DNA of 64,000 nt, from NCBI RefSeq assembly GCF_004358165.1, contig NZ_SMTG01000006.1, positions 62,001 to 126,000 of the forward strand, written 5' to 3'. The notes under the pieces are model-generated. The model worked only from the letters and a program-made list of their open reading frames with translations. It did no database searches and had not been told where the DNA came from. The position numbers and the translations under genes are program-made. The DNA is from Luteimonas terrae (lineage in GTDB: Bacteria; Pseudomonadota; Gammaproteobacteria; Xanthomonadales; Xanthomonadaceae). Positions 19,447 through 27,179 of this stretch are shown in pieces (position 1 is the first letter of the stretch; each line of letters starts with the position of its first letter).

Positions 19447-21798
19447 ATGTCCTCAAGCAACCGCACCATCGCCCTCGTTCCCGCTGCTGTCTTCGCCCTC
19501 GGTCTGGCCGTGGTGGCGTGGATCGCCATCGGCTACTTCGGCAACAACACGCTGGCGCTGGCCGTCACCCTGCTGATCGGCGCCTGCTACGTCGTCGGCG
19601 GCCTGGAACTGCTGCGCTATCGCCGCGCCACGGCGTCGCTGGCCGCTGCAGTCGATGGCCTGTCGACGCGGCCCGACTCGCTTGGTCCTTGGCTCGACAC
19701 GCTCGATCCCAGCCTGCGCACCGCCGTGCGCCTGCGCGTGGAAGGCGAGCGCGTCGCGCTGCCGGTGCCTGCGCTGACGCCGTATCTGGTCGGCATGCTG
19801 GTGCTACTGGGCATGCTGGGCACGCTGCTGGGCATGATGGTGATGCTGCGCGGCACCGGCATGGCGCTGGAAACGGCGACCGACCTGCAGGCGATCCGCG
19901 ATTCGCTGGCGGTGCCGGTCAAGGGCCTGGGCTTCGCCTTCGGCACCTCGATCGCGGGCATCGCGACCTCGGCGATGCTGGGTCTGGCCTCGGCCCTGCT
20001 GCGTCGCGAGCGCGCGCGCACCGTGCAAGGGCTCGATGCCGCCAGTGCGACCACGCTGCACGTGCATTCGCAGGCGCACCAGCGCGCCGAGACCTTGCGC
20101 CTGCTGCGGCAGCAGACCGAGGTGATGCCGGCGCTGGTCGATCGCCTCGGCGCGATGATGGCGACGATCGAGCAGCAGAGCGCCGCGTCGGGTGAGCGCC
20201 AAGCCGCCAGCCAGAGCGCCTTCCACGACCGTACCGAAGCGGTCTACACGCAGCTCGCCGCATCGGTCGAGCGCGCCCTGCAGACCAGCGTCGCCGAGAG
20301 CGCGCGCGCCGCGACCGCGGCGCTGCAGCCGGTGTTCGAGACCACGATGGCCGCGCTGTCGCAGGAAACCGCCGCGCTGCAGACCACCGTGCGCGATGCG
20401 GTCGAGCGCCAGTTGCAGACGCTGTCGAGCGGCTTCGAGACCTCGACCGCGACCGTCGCCGCGCGCTGGCAGGCCGCACTCGACGGCCAGACCGCCTCCA
20501 ACGAAACGCTGGCGCGCGATCTGCGCGGCGCACTCGACGGCTTCAACACCACGTTCGAACAACGCGCGAGCGGTCTGCTCGACACCGTGGTCGCGCGTCT
20601 CGATACCGCGGCCGAACGCAGCAGCGCGCTGCACGACACCGTGCGCGATGCAGTCGACACGCAGCTGCAGGCGCTGACCACCGGCTTCGATGCCTCGACC
20701 GCCGCCGTCGCGGAACGCTGGCAGCAGGCGCTCGACGCGCAACAGGCCGCGCATGCCGCGCTGACTGCCGATCTGCGCACGGCGCTGGACGGCATCGGCA
20801 TGCACTTCGAGACGCGTGCGACCGCGCTGGTCGACGGTGTCGGCACGCGCCTCGAGGCGACGGTCGGCGACGTGTCCGAAGCCTGGAACGCGGCGCTGTT
20901 GCAGCAGGCCGATCGCAACGAGGCAATGAGCGCGCGTCACGAGCAGGCGCTGAACGCTGCCGCGGCGACCTTCGAAATGCATTCGGCCTCGCTGCTCAAG
21001 ACCATCGACGCCTCGCACGGCGAGCTGCAGACCGCGCTCGCGGCGCAGGACGCGCAGCGCCTGTCGGCGTGGACCGACAGCCTCGCCGCGATGTCGGCTG
21101 CCCTGCGCGAGGACTGGGCGCAGGCCGGCGCCGAGACTACCCGCCAGCAGCAGGCGATCGGCGAAACGCTGGCGCACACCGCCGACACCATCGCCGCGCA
21201 GACCCAGGCCCATGCCAGCGCGACCATCGCCGAGATCTCGCGCCTCGTCGACACCGCGTCGGAAGCGCCGCGCGCGGCTGCCGAAGTCATCGCCGAACTG
21301 CGGCAGTCGCTGTCGGAAAGCATGGTCCGCGACACCGCGATGCTCGAAGAGCGCACGCAGATGCTGTCGACGCTCGACACCTTGCTCAGCGCGGTGAACC
21401 ACGCCTCGACCGAACAGCGCGCGGCGATCGACGCACTGGTCGCGACCTCGGCCGATCTGCTCGAACGCGTGGGCACGCGCTTCACCGACCACATCGAAGC
21501 CGAGACCGGCAAGCTCGATGGCGTGGCGACGACGCTCAGCGTCGGCGCGGCCGAAGTCGCCAGCCTCGGCGAGGCCTTCGGCGCGGCGGTCACGGTGTTC
21601 GGCGAATCCAACGACGCACTGGCCGCGCGTCTGGCCGGCATCGAAGACGCGCTGGAAAAATCGTTGGCGCGCAGCGACGAGCAGCTCGCCTACTACGTGG
21701 CGCAGGCGCGTGAGGTCGTCGATCTCAGCGTGCTGGCGCAGAAGCAGATCATCGAGGACCTGCAGCAGCTCGGCGTGACGCGCGCCGCGTCCGCATGA
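19447..21798 (+). CDS. DUF802 protein: MotA/TolQ/ZorA-like membrane subunit with long coiled-coil tail
   Basis: A 783-residue protein. Four membrane helices lie at about residues 8-30, 35-56, 111-134 and 159-184; helices 3-4 (LVLLGMLGTLLGMMVMLRG and FAFGTSIAGIATSAMLGLAS) have the glycine-rich pattern of MotA/TolQ/ExbB proton channels. From residue 190 onward it is almost entirely alpha-helical, Ala/Gln/Glu/Thr-rich and coiled-coil-like, roughly 590 residues, with an internal 84-residue repeat. The name DUF802 is recalled from the family in Xanthomonas and Ralstonia. The layout resembles ZorA of Zorya defence, whose long tail projects into the cytosol; homology of function is an inference. It overlaps the OmpA gene by 4 nt. 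Confidence 0.85.
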   Translation: MSSSNRTIALVPAAVFALGLAVVAWIAIGYFGNNTLALAVTLLIGACYVVGGLELLRYRRATASLAAAVDGLSTRPDSLGPWLDTLDPSLRTAVRLRVEGERVALPVPALTPYLVGMLVLLGMLGTLLGMMVMLRGTGMALETATDLQAIRDSLAVPVKGLGFAFGTSIAGIATSAMLGLASALLRRERARTVQGLDAASATTLHVHSQAHQRAETLRLLRQQTEVMPALVDRLGAMMATIEQQSAASGERQAASQSAFHDRTEAVYTQLAASVERALQTSVAESARAATAALQPVFETTMAALSQETAALQTTVRDAVERQLQTLSSGFETSTATVAARWQAALDGQTASNETLARDLRGALDGFNTTFEQRASGLLDTVVARLDTAAERSSALHDTVRDAVDTQLQALTTGFDASTAAVAERWQQALDAQQAAHAALTADLRTALDGIGMHFETRATALVDGVGTRLEATVGDVSEAWNAALLQQADRNEAMSARHEQALNAAAATFEMHSASLLKTIDASHGELQTALAAQDAQRLSAWTDSLAAMSAALREDWAQAGAETTRQQQAIGETLAHTADTIAAQTQAHASATIAEISRLVDTASEAPRAAAEVIAELRQSLSESMVRDTAMLEERTQMLSTLDTLLSAVNHASTEQRAAIDALVATSADLLERVGTRFTDHIEAETGKLDGVATTLSVGAAEVASLGEAFGAAVTVFGESNDALAARLAGIEDALEKSLARSDEQLAYYVAQAREVVDLSVLAQKQIIEDLQQLGVTRAASA
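20386..20889 (+). repeat. tandem 252-bp (84-residue) repeat within the DUF802 gene
   Basis: Two near-identical 84-residue units start at TVRDAVERQLQTLSSGFE (20386) and TVRDAVDTQLQALTTGFD (20638), exactly 252 bp apart. Both continue with RW-x-x-ALD, then ALDG and a FE-x-RA segment. A shortened third unit begins near 20881 (AWNAALLQQADRNEAM). It implies growth of the tail by in-frame duplication. Confidence 0.85.
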
Positions 21799-22439
21799 GC
21801 GTCGAGCTGGAAGGCGATCACGAGTCGAGCGCGCCGATCTGGGCCGCGTTCGGCGACCTGATGTCGGTGCTGCTGGGCGCGTTCGTGCTGATCCTGGTCG
21901 GCGTGATCGGCGTGCAGCTGCAGCTGGAACTCAAGCTGGACGCGGAGATCGCCCAGCGCGAGGCCGAGACCCAGCGTCGCCAGACGCTGGAACAGGCGCT
22001 GGCCGCACCGCTTGCCGCGGGGCGCATCACCCTGGTCGACGGCCGCATCGGCATCCGCGGCAGCGTGTTGTTCGCCGACGCATCGGACCAGTTGCAGCCC
22101 GAGGGCCGCGACCTGCTGCGCAGCCTCGCCGGTCCACTGACCGAATACCTGGCCTCGCGCGACGAGATCCTGATGGTCAGCGGTTTCACCGACGACCGTC
22201 TCGTGCGCGACGGCAACCGGTTCTCGGACAACTGGGAGCTGTCGGCCCAGCGCGCGCTCAACGTGACCCGTGCGTTGATCGGCGACGGGGTGCCGGCCGA
22301 GTCGGTGTTTGCCGCCGCCTTCGGCGCGCAGCAGCCGGTGCGCTCCAACGACGATGCCGAAGGCCGCGCGCAGAACCGGCGCGTCGAGATGGCCCCGGTG
22401 CCGCGGCAGCAGGCCGCAGCCCAGACCGATGCCCCCTGA
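21795..22439 (+). CDS. OmpA-family MotB/ZorB-like protein
   Basis: A 214-residue protein with a short cytosolic N-terminus, one membrane helix at about residues 15-40 (WAAFGDLMSVLLGAFVLILV) and a periplasmic OmpA peptidoglycan-binding domain from about residue 85 (MVSGFTDDRLV, ELSAQRALNVTRALI, NRRVEM). Asp21 at the start of the helix, in FGDLM, occupies the place of the proton-carrying Asp of MotB, PomB, ExbD and ZorB. With the DUF802 protein it would form a stator-like, ion-driven complex anchored to the cell wall (inference). ATGA overlaps join it to the DUF802 gene upstream; the DUF2894 gene starts 11 bp before its stop. Confidence 0.88.
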   Translation: MSVELEGDHESSAPIWAAFGDLMSVLLGAFVLILVGVIGVQLQLELKLDAEIAQREAETQRRQTLEQALAAPLAAGRITLVDGRIGIRGSVLFADASDQLQPEGRDLLRSLAGPLTEYLASRDEILMVSGFTDDRLVRDGNRFSDNWELSAQRALNVTRALIGDGVPAESVFAAAFGAQQPVRSNDDAEGRAQNRRVEMAPVPRQQAAAQTDAP

Positions 22440-23028
22440 GCTCGACGCCATCGCGCAGGTGATCGACGGATGGCGCACGCAGGGCGCCGACCGCGTCGCA
22501 CCGCTGCGCTTCCATCGCATCGCCGCGCTTCATGCGCGTGCAGCGCAGCGCGATGGCGACGCGCGCCGTCAGCTCGAAGCGAAGCTGTCGGCGCTGGTCG
22601 AGGCGTACGCACACGAGATCGCGGAGGCCGATGACACGCACACCATGGCGCGTGCACGCGGGGATCTCGGTGTGCTCGCCGACGACATGACGGCGCGCGC
22701 GCGCGACGACGCGGCCTATCCCGAACTGCCCGCCGTCGACGATTTCCGGCGGCTGTGGTCGACGTTGCGTACGCGCACCCAGGTCCGCAAATCGCTGGCG
22801 CAGGCGCCGACCGGCGCCGGTCCGCTGAACTCCGCGGCCCTCGCCCATCGTTCGCTGACGCTGATGGGCGGCCTGTCGCCCGGATATCTGCAGCACTTCC
22901 TGTCCTACGTCGACACGCTGTCGTGGCTGGAAACCCTGCAGGACGCGGGCGTGCTGACCGGCAAGGAGACGGCGCTGCCGGTCGGGGCGAAACCGCGTGC
23001 GAAGCCGAGGGTGCGCAAGAAAAGTTGA
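22429..23028 (+). CDS. DUF2894 family protein
   Basis: A 199-residue soluble protein, last gene of the operon, overlapping the OmpA gene by 11 nt. It begins MPPELDAIAQVIDGW and has a charged helical N-terminal half, a conserved-looking middle (RLWSTLRTRTQVRKSLAQAP) and the phrase GPLNSAALAHRSLTLMGGLS followed by YLQHFLSYVDTLSWLE. The C-terminus is a basic tail (KPRAKPRVRKKS), which might bind nucleic acid or membrane phospholipid. Function unknown. DUF2894 members are, to my recollection, found with DUF802 and DUF3348 genes. Confidence 0.82.
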   Translation: MPPELDAIAQVIDGWRTQGADRVAPLRFHRIAALHARAAQRDGDARRQLEAKLSALVEAYAHEIAEADDTHTMARARGDLGVLADDMTARARDDAAYPELPAVDDFRRLWSTLRTRTQVRKSLAQAPTGAGPLNSAALAHRSLTLMGGLSPGYLQHFLSYVDTLSWLETLQDAGVLTGKETALPVGAKPRAKPRVRKKS

Positions 23029-23079
23029 TGGGTGCGCACAAACGACTCGACGCCTTGCACGCGAACGCCGCCAGTGCTC

Positions 23080-23120
23080 GCCCCCTTCCCCCGCTTGCGG
23101 GGGAAGGCTGGGATGGGGGC
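23080..23120. repeat. REP-like element, family B
   Basis: CCCCCTTCCCCCGCTTGCGG, continuing as GGGAAGGCTGGGATGGGGGC, makes a strong G/C palindrome with a family-specific arm. An inverted copy lies at 23197. The two bracket about 76 bp in the convergent gap after the DUF2894 gene. Confidence 0.85.
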
Positions 23121-23196
23121 AAAGAGTCAGATCGAAGCAAAATCGGATGGCCCGAAGGCCTGGCGCTCGAGTTGCAACTTCGCGTGGTCTGACGGT

Positions 23197-23238
23197 TCGC
23201 CCCCACCCAACCCTCCCCCGCGCGCGGGGGAGGGCTTC
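23197..23238. repeat. REP-like element, family B (inverted copy)
   Basis: TCGCCCCCACCCAACCCTCC continues into CCCGCGCGCGGGGGAGGG. It is the inverted partner of the copy at 23080, and both could act as a transcription stop between the operon and the convergent MFS gene. Confidence 0.85.
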
Positions 23239-23288
23239 AAAGGCCCGTGATGGCATGCGTCAAGACGAGCACGCAAAAATCGCTCGAC

Positions 23289-24422
23289 TCAGACGCGCGT
23301 CAAGCGCCTGCCCAGCACGGCCACTGCCACCAGCGCGATCGCGACCAGCACGAAGGCTGCCGGCAACGACCAGCCCTGCGCCAGAAATCCGATCAGCGCC
23401 GGACCGGCGAGCACGCCGGCGTAGCCCATCGTCGTCACCGCGGGAATCGCGACGCTCTCCGGCATCGCGGTCTGGCGACCGGCCAGGGTGAACATCACCG
23501 GCACGATGTTGGCGCAGCCGATGCCGACCAGCGCATAGCCGAGCAACGCGACGCCGAACACCGGCACCAGCGTCGCCAGCAGCAGGCCGGCGCCCGCGAT
23601 CAGGCCACCGGCGAGCACGGCGGTCGCGCGCCCGATCTTCGCGATGACCGCGTCCCCGACGAGGCGCGCCAGCGTCATCGCGAGATTGAAGGCGACGAAG
23701 CCCCAGCCGGCGTGCTGCAATCCGACACCGCGCACTTCGTGCAGGAACACCGCGCTCCAGTCGAGCATCGAACCTTCGGTGAGAAACGAAACGAAGCAGA
23801 CGATGCCGATCGCGATGACGATGCCGCGCGGCAACGCGAAGCTCGGCGCGTCCTGCGGCGCGCGATCGGTACGCCATGCACGCGCAACCGCCACGACCAG
23901 CGCCAGCGCGATGCCGACCGCGGCGAGCGTTGCCGCAAACGCACTTGTCCCGGCAGTCAGCAACAGTGTCACGCAGGTCGCGCCGACCAGGCTGCCGATG
24001 CTGTAGAACGCGTGGAAGCCGGACATCATCGGCCGGTCGGCATCCCGCTCCACCGCGACCGCCTGGATGTTCATCACGCAGTCCATCGCGCCGATCGCCG
24101 CGCCGAACACGAACAGCACCAGGCCGAGCGAGACCGGCGTCGAGGCGACGGTCAGCACGGGCAACGCGAGCAGCATCAGCGCGGCGGTCGCCAGCATCAC
24201 CGCGCGGCAGCCGAGGCGCGCGGCGAGGATGCCCGACAGCGGCATCGCCACGATCGAACCCAGACCCAGGCACAACAGGAGCACGCCGAGCATGCCGTCG
24301 TCGAGGCCGATGCGCGTCTTCGCGAATGGCACCAGTGGCGCCCAGCTGGCGATGATGAAGCCAGGAATGAAGAACGCGGTGCGGGTGGCGTGCTGCTGGA
24401 AGCGCGCGCTCGGGAAGTTCAT
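23289..24422 (-). CDS. major facilitator superfamily transporter (YbjJ-like)
   Basis: A 377-residue transporter with about twelve membrane segments. Landmarks are FFIPGFIIASWAPLVPFAKT at helix 1, GILAARLGCRAVML (motif-A region) and a mid-protein GAAIGAMDCVMNIQAVAVE typical of the YbjJ/FucP-like branch. The substrate is unknown, but a DeoR-type regulator and a HAD phosphatase upstream suggest a sugar or sugar derivative (inference). It is the last gene of the HAD-DeoR-MFS operon, 30 bp downstream of the regulator. No clear ribosome-binding site precedes the ATG. Confidence 0.85.
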   Translation of the reverse strand: MNFPSARFQQHATRTAFFIPGFIIASWAPLVPFAKTRIGLDDGMLGVLLLCLGLGSIVAMPLSGILAARLGCRAVMLATAALMLLALPVLTVASTPVSLGLVLFVFGAAIGAMDCVMNIQAVAVERDADRPMMSGFHAFYSIGSLVGATCVTLLLTAGTSAFAATLAAVGIALALVVAVARAWRTDRAPQDAPSFALPRGIVIAIGIVCFVSFLTEGSMLDWSAVFLHEVRGVGLQHAGWGFVAFNLAMTLARLVGDAVIAKIGRATAVLAGGLIAGAGLLLATLVPVFGVALLGYALVGIGCANIVPVMFTLAGRQTAMPESVAIPAVTTMGYAGVLAGPALIGFLAQGWSLPAAFVLVAIALVAVAVLGRRLTRV

Positions 24423-24452
24423 GGCGGTGTCCGGTAGGAGGCAGGCAGCGGA

Positions 24453-25232
24453 TCAGGCCGATGCGACGCGATGCACCCGCGTGGCGCCGGTGTCGAAGCG
24501 CGCGACGAGGTCCGCATCGAGCCGGTCACCGAGCACCAGATGGTCGATGGCGTCCATCGCGAGCAGATGGCAGTGCCCGCGCGCGCCGACCTTGTCGTCG
24601 GTGGCGACGACGATCGTCATGTCGCTGGCGGCGACCATCGCCTGCTTGAAGGCGACTTCCTCGGCATCGAGGCCCCAGGCGCCGGTATCGGGTTCGACCG
24701 CGCAGGTGCCGGGCACGCAGACGTCGGCCTGCCACGCGGCGAGTTGCCCGATCGCGACGGCACCGATCGCGCCGCCGCCCGGTGCGATGCGCCCGCCGAT
24801 CACCACCAGTTCGACCGACGCATCGCCGGCGAGCACGGCCGCCACGGCAGGCGCGTTGGTGATGACACGGACCTGCCGGCCGGCGAGCGCGCGGGCGATC
24901 TCGATATTGGTCGACCCCGCGTCCAGCAGCACCGACTGCCCGTTGCGTACGAGTCCGGCGGCATGGCGCGCCAGTGCAGTGCGCTGCGCGTCCGGACGCG
25001 CGGCGCGCTCGACGAGCGGCGGGAAGTCCGGGGTCGGCAGCAACGCGCCGCCATAGACACGCCGGCACAGGCCGGCGGCCGCCATGTCGCGCAGATCGCG
25101 GCGCACCGAATCCTCCGACACGCCGAACGCGGCCGCGAGTTCATTGGCGACCACGCGGCCGTCCCGCTGCAGGCGCTCGAGGATCTTCTGCTGGCGCTCC
25201 TGCGGCAGCACCTCGTGTGCGATGCGGACCAT
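24453..25232 (-). CDS. DeoR/GlpR-family transcriptional regulator
   Basis: A 259-residue repressor-type protein. The N-terminal DeoR helix-turn-helix is clear (PQERQQKILERLQRDGRVVA, then FGVSEDSVRRDLRDMAAAGL and RRVYGGALL). The C-terminal sensor domain has the sugar-phosphate-binding features LLDAGSTNIEIARAL and VVIGGRIAPGGGA, and ends near VATDDKVGARG. Ligands in this family are phosphorylated sugars. It lies 3 bp after the HAD gene, so both are likely cotranscribed and autoregulated through the inverted repeat at 25912-25960 (inference). Confidence 0.92.
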   Translation of the reverse strand: MVRIAHEVLPQERQQKILERLQRDGRVVANELAAAFGVSEDSVRRDLRDMAAAGLCRRVYGGALLPTPDFPPLVERAARPDAQRTALARHAAGLVRNGQSVLLDAGSTNIEIARALAGRQVRVITNAPAVAAVLAGDASVELVVIGGRIAPGGGAIGAVAIGQLAAWQADVCVPGTCAVEPDTGAWGLDAEEVAFKQAMVAASDMTIVVATDDKVGARGHCHLLAMDAIDHLVLGDRLDADLVARFDTGATRVHRVASA

Positions 25233-25235
25233 GGC

Positions 25236-25913
25236 CTAGCGCGCCAGCAGACCGTACGCGCGCAGCGCGTCGGCCAGTTGCGTCGGAGACTCGAAGCGCA
25301 CCGCCTGCCAGCCCAGCGCGCGAGCGGCCTCGACGTTGCGCGGCGCGTCGTCGATGAACAGCGTGCGCGCCGGCTCCAGCCCGAAACGCTGGCGGGTGCG
25401 CTCGAAGATCGCCGCATCCGGCTTGGCCATGCCCTCCTCGCCGGACACCACGATGCCTTCGAACCACTGCAGGAAGTCGAAGCGTTCGCGCGCGAGCGGG
25501 AATTTCGATTGCGACCAGTTGGTGAGCGCGAACAGCCGCACGCCGGCCTCGCGACGCAGGGCATCGAGCAGCGCGACCGTCCCATCGAGCGCGCCGCCGA
25601 GGGTCTCGGGCCAACGCGCGTCGAACGCGGCGATGCGTGCGCGCTCATCGGGGAACGTGGCGCTGAGGCCCTCGACCGCCTCGCGCCAGTCGCGCCCGCG
25701 ATCCTGGGCGTCGTTCCACGTCGGCGAGCAGACCTCGGCGAGAAAGCGTTCCATCCGGCCTTCGTCGTCGAAGAGCGTCCGGTAGAGATGGCGTGGGTTC
25801 CAGTCGATCAGCACCCCGCCCAGGTCGAAGACCACCGTGTCGACCACGGCGGGCGCAGGCGGCGGCACGGCGGAGAACGAGGCGAAGGCGTAGCGTCGGT
25901 AGTCGGCGTTCAT
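25236..25913 (-). CDS. HAD-superfamily (subfamily IA) phosphatase
   Basis: A 225-residue hydrolase. Motif I is [18 protein letters not shown] (nucleophilic Asp, with the GGV variant seen in YihX-type glucose-1-phosphatases), motif II is FALTNWS (Thr), the conserved Lys is in [12 protein letters not shown], and motif III is [18 protein letters not shown]. The likely activity is dephosphorylation of a small sugar phosphate in the cytosol. First gene of the operon with the DeoR regulator and MFS transporter; the start at 25913 lies right next to the inverted repeat that may be the operator. Confidence 0.88.
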   Translation of the reverse strand: MNADYRRYAFASFSAVPPPAPAVVDTVVFDLGGVLIDWNPRHLYRTLFDDEGRMERFLAEVCSPTWNDAQDRGRDWREAVEGLSATFPDERARIAAFDARWPETLGGALDGTVALLDALRREAGVRLFALTNWSQSKFPLARERFDFLQWFEGIVVSGEEGMAKPDAAIFERTRQRFGLEPARTLFIDDAPRNVEAARALGWQAVRFESPTQLADALRAYGLLAR

Positions 25914-25960
25914 TGCACGATTGTGCGCGATTGAACTTGAATCGTGCAATAACGTGCAAT
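25912..25960. promoter_or_regulatory. inverted repeat, probable operator of the HAD-DeoR-MFS operon
   Basis: ATTGCACGAT (25912-25921) and ATCGTGCAAT (25941-25950) form a perfect 10-bp inverted repeat with a 19-bp spacer; a third half-site AACGTGCAAT follows at 25951-25960. The AT-rich arms stand out from the surroundings. Arms about two helical turns apart suit a dimeric or tetrameric repressor such as the DeoR protein encoded here (inference). Confidence 0.6.
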
Positions 25961-26208
25961 CCGGCAGCGGCCACGGCACCCGCGTCGCTTGCGGAATCCG
26001 CCAAGACCTTGCGCGACAAGGAGAATTTCAGCAGAATGGTCGGCTCGTTGCGTCCGGACCATCTCGACATGGCCGACCAGCCCCACGGAAGCGCGGTTCG
26101 GTGGCGGTGGTGCGACGAGGTTCCTTCCCGTTCCGTGCGATGGCCCTGCTGCCATCGGGGCCGCCGTCTTCCTGGCTAAGGGAGGCAACAATTACTTCGA
26201 GGTGCGTA

Positions 26209-26445
26209 ATGTCCCGAGTCTGCCAAGTCACCGGCAAGCGTACGACGCATGGCAACAACGTGTCGCACGCCATGAACAAGACCCGCCGTCGCTTCATGCC
26301 GAACCTGCATGAGCGTCGCTTCTGGGTCGCCAGCGAAAACCGCTGGATCAAGCTGCGCGTGTCCACCAAGGCCCTGCGCACCATCGACAAGAACGGCATC
26401 GATGCCGTGATCGCCGAGCTCCGTGCCCGCGGCGAGAAGGTCTGA
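26209..26445 (+). CDS. rpmB: 50S ribosomal protein L28
   Basis: A 78-residue protein beginning [20 protein letters not shown] and continuing with [17 protein letters not shown], the standard L28 signature; it ends with [18 protein letters not shown] lies 5 nt before the ATG. rpmB and rpmG are paired in most gammaproteobacteria, with an 10-bp gap here. The 295 bp upstream hold the HAD operon operator and no other gene that I can see. Confidence 0.98.
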   Translation: MSRVCQVTGKRTTHGNNVSHAMNKTRRRFMPNLHERRFWVASENRWIKLRVSTKALRTIDKNGIDAVIAELRARGEKV

Positions 26446-26455
26446 GGAGTAGAAC

Positions 26456-26620
26456 ATGGCAGGCAAGCGCGACAAGATCCGTCTGATTTCCTCGGCCAAC
26501 ACCGGGCATTTCTACACCACGGACAAGAACAAGAAGAACACCCCCGGCAAGATGGAGATCAAGAAGTACGATCCCGTCGTCCGGAAGCACGTGATCTACA
26601 AGGAAGGCAAGATCAAGTGA
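26456..26620 (+). CDS. rpmG: 50S ribosomal protein L33
   Basis: A 54-residue ribosomal protein: [20 protein letters not shown], then the basic [12 protein letters not shown] and the terminal VIYKEGKIK. It lacks the CxxC zinc pairs, so it is the zinc-free form. A GAGGAG ribosome-binding site lies 7 nt upstream. It is cotranscribed with rpmB. Confidence 0.98.
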   Translation: MAGKRDKIRLISSANTGHFYTTDKNKKNTPGKMEIKKYDPVVRKHVIYKEGKIK

Positions 26621-26627
26621 CCTGACG

Positions 26628-26960
26628 GCCCACGCGCGAAGCGCGTGGCTGCCGGAAGGTCGTCCCGGCTAACGCCGGGATCCAGTGCCTCTGCGAAACC
26701 CGCCGACAGGCGGGTTTCGTGTTTTCAGCGCCCGCGCTTCAGCGCGGCTGACGTTGCGACATCCCCGCGCAGGCAGGGGATCCAGTGTCTCCAAGCAGAA
26801 CCCGCCGCGAGGCGGGCTTTGTGTTTGTGCGGGCCACGCGCAGCAGCGCGTGGCTGCCGGAAGGTCATCCCGGCGAACGCCGGACACGCTGTTCAACAAC
26901 CGGATGGCGGGTCATCCAATGCCTCTACGAAACCCGCCGACAGGCGGGTGTCGTGTGCGT
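26628..26960. repeat. mosaic of repeated hairpin units after rpmG
   Basis: Three related units follow each other. Each pairs a family-A-like palindrome (CGTCCCGGCTAACGCCGGGA at 26659; CATCCCCGCGCAGGCAGGGG at about 26759; TCATCCCGGCGAACGCCGG at about 26866) and an ATCCA-x-TG(C/T)CTC linker with a terminator-like hairpin AACCCGCCGACAGGCGGGTT (about 26698, 26801, 26931). Units one and three are also preceded by GCGCGTGGCTGCCGGAAGGT. No gene is visible. The first hairpin (CCACGCGCGAAGCGCGTGG, 26628-26646) may end the rpmB-rpmG transcript. Confidence 0.8.
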
Positions 26961-26972
26961 GGACGTTGCGCA

Positions 26973-27132
26973 AGCCCTCCCTCGCCTGCGGGGGAGGGTT
27001 GGGTGGGGGCGAACGATCCGAAAAGTCGAACATCGTCTCGAGCGAATCTCGCGATTCGGCCGAACGCCGGCGCACCTTCGCGAACGGACGCTCTGCCTCC
27101 ATCCCGATCTGCCCCGCAAGCGGAGGGAGGCG
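26973..27132. repeat. family B REP-like copies, one complete and one degenerate
   Basis: GCCCTCCCTCGCCTGCGGGG leads into GAGGGTTGGGTGGGGGCGAA at 26973-27014. A decayed, inverted copy (CTCCATCCCGATCTGCCCCG, then GGAGGGAGG) lies at 27098-27130. Together with the upstream array they fill the 559-bp gap between rpmG and the cardiolipin synthase gene. Confidence 0.7.
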
Positions 27133-27179
27133 CAAACCGGTTCACCCGTGCGGACATGCCCGATGCCACACTCGTCCGC

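Noticed and set aside
19804..21492. 562-residue reverse frame opposite the DUF802 gene
   Set aside because: Mirror of a repetitive Ala/Arg-rich coding strand; no start signal or domain.
18714..23028. Calling the operon a Zorya defence system
   Set aside because: Only the motor-like pair resembles Zorya. No ZorC, ZorD helicase or ZorE nuclease is present, and the DUF3348/DUF2894 partners are not Zorya components.
26621..27179. Small open frames in the repeat array after rpmG
   Set aside because: They translate palindromic repeats into Arg/Pro/Gly-rich strings and have no ribosome-binding site.
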